Origin: Neoceratodus forsteri
Lineage: Eukaryota; Chordata; Ceratodontiformes; Ceratodontidae
DNA length: 64,000 bases
Reading direction: 5' to 3'
Assembly (NCBI GenBank): GCA_016271365.2
Contig: CM028131.1
Location: 168,768,501-168,832,500, forward strand
Under the pieces are notes generated by a model. That model had not been told where the DNA came from, searched no databases, and worked only from the letters and a program-made list of their open reading frames with translations. A program made the translations under genes and the position numbers. Positions 55,970 to 64,000 of the stretch are shown in pieces. How positions within the stretch are numbered: position 1 is the first letter of the stretch; every line of letters begins with the position of its first letter.

Positions 55970-57274
55970 ATGGCTTTCGTGCACTGTGGTTCTGAAGAAT
56001 GCACAAAATCAGAACTTGACTTGTTTGCCATTTCTCCCACACAGACAAGCATTGAAAAAAGCATTTATGTAGAGATACCCCTCTGGCTGCCCTTTCAGAA
56101 AACTCACTGATTGAATTTTATATAGCAGGGACTGGTGAAGACTATTTGGATCTAAACAACACGCTTCTTTACCTGGTTTGCAAAATCACTGAAGCGGATG
56201 GTAGTGATATACCTGCAGCGGCCAAAGTGTGCCTTATAAACTACCCAGTGGCAACCATTTTCAGTCAGCTGGATGTGACTGTCGGTGATCGGCTCATCAG
56301 TCAGAGCAATAACTGTTACCCCTACAGGGCTGTCATAGAATCTGTGCTGAACTTCAGTGAAGAGACCCTTTCTACACAATTTACCGCAGGGTTATTTTAC
56401 AAAGACACCCCAGGGAAACATGAAATCACAGACAGAGATGGTGATAATGTAGGTTTTAATAAAAGAAGCTCCTTCACACATCTCAGTAGAGGGGTAGAAC
56501 TGCTGGGACACTTGCACACAGACTTGTTTTTTCAAGAGAAACTGATGCTGAATGGCGTGGATATTAAAATTAAACTGACACGTAACAGGGACAGCTTTTG
56601 CCTGATGAGTGGAGATGCTGAGCCTTATAAGCTAAAAGTCATGGCCGCCTCTCTGTTTGTCAAAAGGGTTAAAGTGACCCCCGGAGTCCGTCTGGGACAC
56701 TCAGAAGCCCTGCTCACCTCCAACGCTAAATACCCTATAGACAGAGTGGGTATGAAAGTGTTCAGCCTCCCTGCAGGCAGCAGGGTCTGCAACCAAGATA
56801 ATTTGTTTTTGGGACAGTTACCAAAAATGATGGTCATGGGATTTGTTGACAATGATGCTTTTAGTGGTTCCTACACTAAAAACTCCTTTAACTTTAAACA
56901 TTATAACATTAATTTTGTGGCTCTGTATCTGGACGGTGAACAAATTCCCGCTAAACCTCTGCAGCCAGATTTTAGAAATGGGAATGCTGTGAGAGAATAT
57001 TTTAATCTAGTACTAGCGGTGGGAAATCTATGAAAGATCGCCCACTTTTAGTTAACCATCAGGAATTTACCCAAGTACACTCCTGTTTGCCTTTGATCTC
57101 ACTCCAGACCAAGAATGTGCTGATCATTATTCTTTAATTAAAACTGGGAACCTCAGAGCTGAGATCAGATTTGCAGAAGCCCTTCCACAAACAGTTAATC
57201 TCATTATCTATGCAGTGTTTGATAATGTCATTGAGATAAACCAGAGAAGAAATGTCATTTTTGATTATATGTGA
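55970..57274 (+). pseudogene. MCP: Maverick major capsid protein (hexon-like, double jelly-roll)
   Basis: ATG 55970: MAFVHCGSEECTKSELDLF, then IPLW..., the family N-terminus. The long open part 56146-57033 has DLNNTLLYLVCKI, YPVATIFSQLDVTVGDRLIS, YPYRAVIESVLNF, HTDLFFQEKLMLNGVDIKIK and NFKHYNINFVALYLDGEQIP. After a frame change near 57031 the conserved end follows (LRAEIRFAEALPQTVNLI, then FDNVIEINQRRNVIFDYM, stop at 57272-57274). The total of about 430 codons suits Polinton capsid proteins. Two frameshifts (about 56080-56146 and about 57031) inactivate it. It would form the icosahedral shell. Confidence 0.92.
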
Positions 57275-57286
57275 TAAACCATAAAA

Positions 57287-57834
57287 ATGAACACAAAGCA
57301 GCTGGAAAAAATTGTAACCAATGACACCCACATCCGTGACTGCTTTCTGGGCATGTTTCCCTGTGATCTGCTACCCAAGGAGAGACTGAGAAACCTTCCC
57401 GCAGCACTAGTCATCAATACTGACCCCCATGACCTCCCTGGACAGCACTGGTTAGCCGTATACATTTCAGAAAATGGGACTGGGAGTTCTTGACAGCTAT
57501 GGTTTTCATCCTGACAATCATGCACAAACTATTGGTTTTTTTAAACAGAAATGCAAACAACATTTTGTACCAAGACACACAGTTACAAGATACCTTTTCT
57601 ACCACCTGTGGATTTCACTGCATATTTTTCTTACACCACAGATGCAAAGGACTTTCTTATGATCAGATTTTAAAAATGTACTCTAATGATTTGCTGAAAA
57701 ATGATGCCATGGTAACTAGTTTTGTACGTCACTTTTCCAGACATCTAAACATGTCAGGGCACGTATCAGTGAGGTGGCAACATGTTCAGACTTGTTTGTC
57801 TTGTAATGAATTTAAAATATGCAGCTGCTTGTAA
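57287..57834 (+). pseudogene. PRO: Maverick maturation cysteine protease (adenain-like)
   Basis: ATG 57287, 13 bp after the capsid gene: MNTKQLEKIVTNDTHIRDCF, then DLPGQHWLAVYISENG with the likely catalytic His (57440-57475). After frame changes near 57480-57490 and at about 57530-57545 comes TFSTTCGFHCIFFLHHRCKG (about 57595-57650), holding the conserved CG-x-x-C block of adenovirus-type proteases (catalytic Cys). It ends MSGHVSVRWQHVQTCL. The family cleaves capsid and core precursors during particle maturation. The frameshifts make this copy non-functional. Confidence 0.85.
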
Positions 57835-57837
57835 TTT

Positions 57838-58550
57838 TATTCAAAACCAGTCACTTATAACATCATATATAAACACTCATAATTGTGTGTCTCTGTTTGC
57901 TGTGTTTAAACTTGGGGGTAGCACCTGTGTTTAAACTGTGGGGGGGGGGCTGTGTTTAACGTTTTCAGATATGCAATGTCTTCAATAATGACAAAAATAT
58001 ATAAAATATAAAGGTGTTTATTGTAAAAAACTGCCAATAAAATACAACATACATCAGTGGTAACATCATGGATAAGATATGCAATGTCTTCAATAATGAC
58101 AAATATATAAAATACAAAGGCATTTATTGTAAAAAACTGCCAATAAAATACAACAAGCATCAGTGGTGACATCATAGATAAGATATAATAAACAAAAGCA
58201 TCTCCTGTTAAAAAATGCACACTATATACACCATAGCACTGAGGTAGAATTATAAGCACATCTTTCTAAAAACATGTTAACATATTTAACTATGAGGTAG
58301 GCTAACATGCATCAATATAAACACTTTTTTGTAAAAACAGGATTACATATTCAGTATGAGGTAAATGGCTAACATAGGTTGTACACAGCAGTCACTGAGG
58401 TAGGATTACATATTTAATATGAGGTAAAATGTTCAACATATGCTGTACACAGCAGTCACTGAGGTATCTAACATGTCATACATAGAGATTGCATTTAAGT
58501 TTTACATAGTGAGCCACACAGGTTTCTTAAAAGACTTTTGTCTTTTGGGC
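57838..58550. repeat. Convergent intergenic region with tandem repeats and poly(A) signals
   Basis: Plus-strand and minus-strand gene sets meet here. Two 107-bp tandem units start at about 57970 and 58077 (ATATGCAATGTCTTCAATAA, later GCCAATAAAATACAAC). A second set of about 62-bp units starts at about 58341 and 58403 (GGATTACATAT..., TACACAGCAGTCACTGAGGTA). AATAAA on the plus strand occurs at 58036 and 58143. A run of nine G's lies at about 57942-57950. Confidence 0.75.
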
Positions 58551-58563
58551 CACTGACCATTGG

Positions 58564-59204
58564 CTAACTGGATGGCTGTGGCTGTTTTGCACCAGCTACC
58601 GATTTCAGCCTTTCCACATAGCTCCTGTTTGCTGGAGTGAGCAAACACTGAGGTGGGTATGTTAGACTCAGCCATTGCTTTGACAAAACATCCCAGCCCT
58701 TTGGCTTTCTGTGGTCAGGGATGCGTGGAGTGACTGTAGCCGCCTTCATTAAATCAACCATGTGAGACCCAGAAACAACAGTGCCTTTTATACATTAATT
58801 CACCTTATCACTCCAAAACACAATATCCTTGTTCTTGACATATGCTTTAACAAAAGTTCAGCATCTGGTTTTAGACCGATGAGAAACACTACTTAAATGT
58901 CTTTTTCCATAGTACTAGGTACAGAAGCTGTCTCTGCCATGACCGCAGGGGGGTCAGACATTGATTCATTTTCAGGCATGAGTAATGTCAAACTGGTTTT
59001 AGCTTGTTCTCCTTGTCTTACCAAAGTCAGATAGCGCTGTAACACAGCAGAGTACATTTTGGCTTTGTCATAGTCTGATAAATCAGTCCGGGACAGTATA
59101 GCTCTCATGTCAGTGTCCAAACTGTTAGTTGCAACTTTTCTCATATCCTGATCAGGGTAATTAGTTTTAATGTGATCCATCTGTTGCTGAGGTACCAAAT
59201 ACAT
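58564..59204 (-). pseudogene. Conserved Maverick gene of unknown function
   Basis: ATG 59204: MYLVPQQQMDHIKTNYPDQD, then RAILSRTDLSDYDKAKMYSA and LQRYLTLVRQGEQAK. The C-terminal half in another frame (58761-58564) has MVDLMKAATVTPR, KPKGWDVLSKQWLSL and LTPANRSYVERL. I recall this N- and C-terminal pair as one widely conserved Polinton ORF. A frame break lies between 58893 and 58761. Helical, charged. Role not established. Confidence 0.65.
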
Positions 59205-59223
59205 TTTCGGTAAAATCCATTAT

Positions 59224-59548
59224 CTCATTAGCCAGCAGGCCTGTGATCAAAGGGTTGGGAATTCCTAGCAGCGTCCTATAAAGCCACCAGTCTGATTAAC
59301 TATTTTCTTTTTCCTTTTTAAAGTTATTTGTTTATCGCTTAAAGTTTTAATGACTCTCCGTTTTTTTCAGCACACCTAACTAGCTTTGCTGACAGTGGAA
59401 TATTTCCTCTGAGAGTGTTTAAGGCTATCTCAGCTATAGTTGATATCAGATCATCAGAGGCTGAACATAAAATAGTTTTCTTAAGCTCTGGAGGCCCTTT
59501 TACTAGTAACTTTAAAACAGACAGGTTTCTCTGCAGTCTTTTTGACAT
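59224..59548 (-). pseudogene. Small conserved Maverick gene
   Basis: ATG 59548: MSKRLQRNLSVLKLLVKGPP, then KTILCSASDDLISTIAEIAL, NTLRGNIPLSAK. Stop at 59339. In another frame past the stop, a short hydrophobic Gly/Ile/Leu phrase appears (to about 59230), as in the usual C-terminus of this protein. The family is a small basic protein found next to the ATPase or 'PY-like' gene in Mavericks. Function unknown. Confidence 0.6.
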
Positions 59549-59609
59549 AATGACAATACAGTATCAAATATTTTTAGAAGCAGAATGTGTTTTTTCATGA
59601 CATATGCCA

Positions 59610-60349
59610 CAGGCCAGTCAGGGGAAACACACCACTACGCAGTCTATATTCATCTGTGTATTGGATCTTAAATCAACCAGTAACAGCCATGAGGCTTTCT
59701 TGTGGCATCTTCAAAAGCTTCTAAGAAAAATTTTGTCTGACCAGGATACATTTGTCTAGCTAGTGTTGTGATCTGAAGCTTGTCTCTGGGGTTTTAAACA
59801 AAATCATGTATTTGGCATTTAGGTGATGGTCCTGCTTTTTACCTTGACAGAACACATTCTGGACAATTAAAATATTGTCAATTGTTTATGATGACTGTAC
59901 TTGGTAAACCCATATTCCACTTCACTATTTTGACAGGCAGAGTCCATCAAATCATCTATAACGACAAAATTTACCTTTCCAGGGGGTAAGAGATCATTGT
60001 CAGCTAGTGACATCGGTAGCCCCTCCACAAATTTAATCTGAGGGAACTTTAACAGCAATTCATTATACAAAGGTTGCCAACAGCTGTAGAACCAGACAAT
60101 ATTTTCAGGCTTGTGTGATAAAGTGGCATCAGCATGTTCCAACAACTGTTTTATAAAGAAGCTCTTCCCACTATTAGAGGGCCAGCCAACAGACAAGTAA
60201 AGGATGCTGCAACCTGATATCCATTTTTCACAATCAGTATCCATGAGGAAGTGTTTTAAATTGTCTTGTAAAACTCGCTTGTCATAAACTACCTCTGGGT
60301 CTTGGACAGCGTTTTGTTTCAAGGGACCACTGCTTTTTATTCCTAACAA
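59610..60349 (-). pseudogene. ATP: Maverick genome-packaging ATPase (FtsK/HerA type)
   Basis: The open part 60349-59867 begins in an alternative-start frame overlapping the polymerase end. It has a P-loop region VGWPSNSGKSFFIKQLLEHA (about 60200-60140), KPENIVWFYSCWQPLY, and Walker B VNFVVIDDLMDSA (about 59970-59935), then GFTKYSHHKQL. After a frameshift near 59870 the C-terminal block follows (RDKLQI-like, ARQMYPGQTKFFLEAFEDA, about 59790-59700). It would pump DNA into the capsid. The P-loop shows an extra or substituted residue at its first Gly. Confidence 0.85.
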
Positions 60350-60361
60350 TGCTGGGTTGAC

Positions 60362-63300
60362 TCACGGTAATTTCTTTAGAGATCTGTGACCCCATATAAC
60401 AAAGACCAGGTCCTTCAGACTTTCAAAATTAATGTGTTTACTGCTGGCTACATTAAGGGTAAACCCTTTCACTTTAAGAACAACCTCACCACTGGACAGC
60501 CTGTAACCGTAAGTTTTTGGGCCTGCAGAAACAAACTCTGTAATGTGTTCATCAGCAGGAACTTCACTGGTCAGCTCCCCTAAATAATCGCCCAGAGGTG
60601 GGGCCCAGTCACCCGGTCTGGACACAAAAATGACAGTGTCTGTGTCGTGGTAAAGGCACCTGTCCTGTAACCTATCTAGCAGGTTGTAGAGTTTGACTCT
60701 GGCATATGCTGTTGTAAAACTAGCTATAAATATGTTGATATTATTGGAATTTGTGTAATGATCGCTGGTATATTTCCAGCTTAAACATGCTGTTTCATCA
60801 TCGATGAAAAAGCATGATGAGATTTCGTGATATGGAACAAAAACATATTGAAATAATTTCTGTGGGTCTGTTACTATGCTTGCTTGTCGGTAAATTAGCT
60901 TCTGCCCAAATTTGCCCCAAAGAGAATTTAAAAACAGTTTAGATATCTGTCTCTTGCAGGGTTAACAGCTATGGCTGCAGGGTTCAAATGTACATTTTCC
61001 TTTCAAAATACTGTTGTATGTACCTGACTTTATCCTCTTCAGTTTTGACCCATGAAGGGAAACCAGATGCCTCTTGCTTGCCTTTTAGATGCAGCTTGAT
61101 GTAATCTGCAAAAAGCTCTGTGCATGACTCTTTAAAATGCCAAACTTCATAAATGTTAATGATTTTGTAGCCTTTTTCCAGTGCCAGGTTTAGTTCTACG
61201 GTACAGTAGGTACCTGTAAGTGACCTTTGCTCATCATCATGTGCGCATGATGTTGTTTGAAGTCTATTTTCAGCGCATGCATGACATAATGTAAACACAA
61301 GCTTTTTACCAATCCTGGATGGCAGCACTGGAAAGAAAAGACCTCTAGGGGGTAAGACTTTTACTTTTGCTAAACCAAAGTACTGAGTGAGGTCATCAAA
61401 ATTGTCATAAATGATGTCAGGATGACCGACTGGATACTGTTTGGTTTTGTTAACAAAAGGGTAGAGGCTGGTAAAATCATAATAGTGTATTTTCTCATCA
61501 GGCTGTGTCTTATAGTACAGACAAATGGCATTTGTTCTCCCCCCAAACAGTGACTGTCTAGGTTCGAGTGGCTGTGGTAGCTGCCTGTCCCTCAAGAAAT
61601 TATTCAAACCCTGATCTGTAGTCAGCATTGCTTTCCATTCATGTTCCCACAATACTCTAATGGCAAAACCCTGTCTTTTTAGAAAATGAAATTTGTGCAG
61701 TGGTCCTATTGAATAACTGTCCAAAACTAGTCCCTGTCATGTGGTTTCTATCTTTCTCACAGTAACAGATGTTGCAGCCATGAAAAAAACAACCATTAAA
61801 TTCAAATGCTGTGGGTATTCCATTTATGACTGAATAGCCATCCAAAATGTACGGACCCACCTTAAATTCACCACCCCTTAGCGCATGCTGAATAGAAATG
61901 TTTTCTTTCTCAGATATGTACATAAGCCACTGAATAGCAGGTGTGGAGTATCTCTTCAATTGTCTGTGGTAGTTGTCTGGGGGGAGAACAGCAACAGTGC
62001 ATTCTTTCAAGAACAGAAATCTGTACATCACCATAGAAATTGAGGCTATGGTGACGTACTGGAAGGGGTCTAAGGATACTGTTTCATACTCCACTGTATC
62101 ACCATCTGACTGTTTTAAAATACTTTTCATAGTCATCTCCAGTACTTCATTTCTAAATCTGACACAGGCTTTTCGAAGAATTTCAACATCTAACTGACAA
62201 TAGTAGCGAAGCTCTCTTTCAGATTAAATTCTCTATGTCTGTTAGCTAGGTACCATTGCAAAAACTCTTGCTTTTCTGCAGGCAACATATATTCAGAACC
62301 ATAAAACTGAGCATCGGGCAGGGGCCTACATAATTTTCATTAGCCTTGGTGTTAAAAAATGGGGAAGTAACCTTTAGCAATCTCATTCTCAAATCCAAGG
62401 GCTGCAGGGATTTTTGCTAGTTTAAAAGGAAGAAACAATGGCTGTCAATAAATCTGATGTGTAGGGATGTCACTGTGACACAGAGTACTTTTCCTCCTTG
62501 TGTGAGCAATTTAATATCAATTCTTTCCTTGACTAGCTGGCTAATGATAAAGTAACTGTCATAGCCTTTGGCATTGTGTGCTATAAATGTGTAGTGTCTA
62601 AATGGGGCATCAATAAAATGTCCTACAAAATCTTTTATGCAATCTTCACCTTCGAATTCCCAGGACCTCTTCCCATCTAATTGCTTAGCATACACAAAAT
62701 TTGGTATGTGCACCCCCCGTTTCTTGTGTGGCTTCAAAATCAAACACTATATATTTCTCAGTGCTTTTTACGTCTGTGAGTGGTGACATGTAACACAGAT
62801 GCTTGTCTGCTGTCATGAAAGAACCACATCTGCTACACTGAATCAATTTACATGTATGAGATCCCTTGTAAAAAACAAAACATTGTTCACACAGTTTCAT
62901 GGATTTACAAGACCCTGTATCCCCATCAGCTCTAGCTAAATGTCTTTCTAGGCACGCTGAAGACCTACAAATCTTCTTACATTTGTGACAAGATACTGTG
63001 CCAATTTCCTTTTCGAGACAACACGGGTCGAAACAAACTTTGCACTGTTGTGCACAGATATGATTTCCCTTATGGCTGTAGGCTACATCACAATATTCGC
63101 AGAGGTACCGTGCGCCTATGAATTTTTTTACATTAGTGATACCATAAAAATGCGCTTTCATGTAATAATACAAACAGTGTTTTAGGAAATCTTTCTGGAC
63201 CTGTTGAAAATGTTTGCCAGTTTCCTTCATTATGATATAAAATCTTAATTTTGACTCCTAAAAAGCGTTCAAACTGGGACACATCACTAAAAGTGACAGG

Positions 63301-64000
63301 GGTTTGGTCTGACAAACCTAGCTCAGCATACAATATTTTAGCCTTGTTCAACAACTGACTGTCACTCATATGTGGATTTAAGAGTGCGAGAATGGAGCCA
63401 CCGAAACACAAACTATTGTCTCTGTTATTTAAATCAATCAGGTATCGCTCTTTTTGTAAATCCTGCTATATAAGATGGAGCTCAGTGTCCGTCTCCACCC
63501 CCGAACCCTGGTGGTTCCTGATAGTTGTTACCACTGAGATGTATAGAGGAATCAGCAATTACTTCAGTATTGCTCTGTAGCATATCAGCTATCTGATCTA
63601 AGAAGGTTGCAGCATTTAGTTCATTTGGTCTTGTCTTTATTGAGAACAAGGGTGATTCAAAGAAGCAGCATTTGATCTTACCTGTATAAAATCCCCATAT
63701 TGTGTTTTTCTCTTCACACTGTCTAACAAACTTTCTATAGCCTGGTGCATTGCAGCAATAGCATCTGTAAAGATTTTATTTTATCTAGATTTATAAACTT
63801 ATATCTTTGATGAAATTCTGTAGCATTAAATTTTTTAAACTGCTCATATTCCTGTACAGCTTCTAAATACACTGTAGGTGCCCTGTTAGCCTGATCATCA
63901 TCATGATGGTTTTCTAATTCAGACTGCAGACCATTTGTAGCATGCTGTAACAACCTACGTTGTAATATTTTCCTGGCATGTTTTACTTTTCTTATCAACT
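60362..64000 (-). pseudogene. POLB: Protein-primed family B DNA polymerase (5' part beyond the window)
   Basis: Minus strand, running off the edge at 64000. N-terminal part: LEAVQEYEQFKKFNATEFH (about 63890) and HMSDSQLLNKAKILYAELGL (about 63380-63310). Zinc-finger cluster with many CxxC pairs (63115-62790). ExoI DFEATQE (62741-62720). ExoII FIAHNAKGYDSYFI (62595-62550). HGCNICYC (about 61770). Motif A HYYDFTSLYPF (61495-61459). Motif B NSLWGKFGQK (about 60932-60903). Motif C YHDTDTVIF (about 60655-60630). C-terminal PLGDYLGELTSEV. It would replicate the linear genome from a protein primer. Frames change near 62740, 62415, 61700 and 60980, so the gene is broken, but all catalytic motifs remain readable. 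Confidence 0.9.

Overview
This window is vertebrate nuclear DNA made almost entirely of mobile elements. I found no host protein gene. Two SINEs (27-470 and 46098-46560) have a tRNA-like head followed by the V-SINE central domain, which points to a fish or amphibian rather than an amniote. A basal or lobe-finned fish with a large, LINE-rich genome fits, but the species cannot be named from this sequence.

0-20.6 kb: old retrotransposons and small inverted-repeat elements. In order: a V-SINE, an L2 piece, a hairpin-like Penelope-type remnant with a hammerhead-like core, a GC-rich A-tailed retroposon, an L1 ORF2 remnant, a TTAA-flanked MITE, a 350-bp foldback, a 172-bp tandem repeat, one intact unknown 178-codon ORF, and two L2-like LINEs on the minus strand.

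20.6-42.9 kb: a nest of insertions. A LINE of uncertain clade (called Ingi/Vingi-like here) runs from 20.6 to 29.9 kb. It is broken by an A-tailed retroposon with a perfect 16-bp target duplication, by a 1.9-kb unclassified insert and by an L2. A CR1 copy (30.9-38.1 kb) is broken by an L1 fragment, by a Deu-type SINE, and by a second copy of the Ingi/Vingi-like LINE, which itself holds 1.9 kb of satellite-like DNA. Another L2-like LINE and an L1 ORF1 piece follow.

42.9-48.2 kb: mostly featureless, apart from the second V-SINE.

48.2-64.0 kb: the main item is an endogenous Maverick/Polinton (adintovirus-like) element that runs off the right edge. Plus strand: duplicated accessory genes, retroviral-type integrase with chromodomain, penton-like minor capsid protein, a basic core protein, hexon-like major capsid protein, and an adenain-like protease. 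Minus strand, converging: two small conserved genes, packaging ATPase, and protein-primed family B DNA polymerase (5' part cut by the window edge). This set would integrate, copy, package and mature a virion. Nearly every core gene now carries frameshifts or stops, so this copy is a relic. Its accessory block contains a ~640-bp nearly identical inverted repeat, a likely phase-0 GT-AG intron and a duplicated family of small helical proteins.
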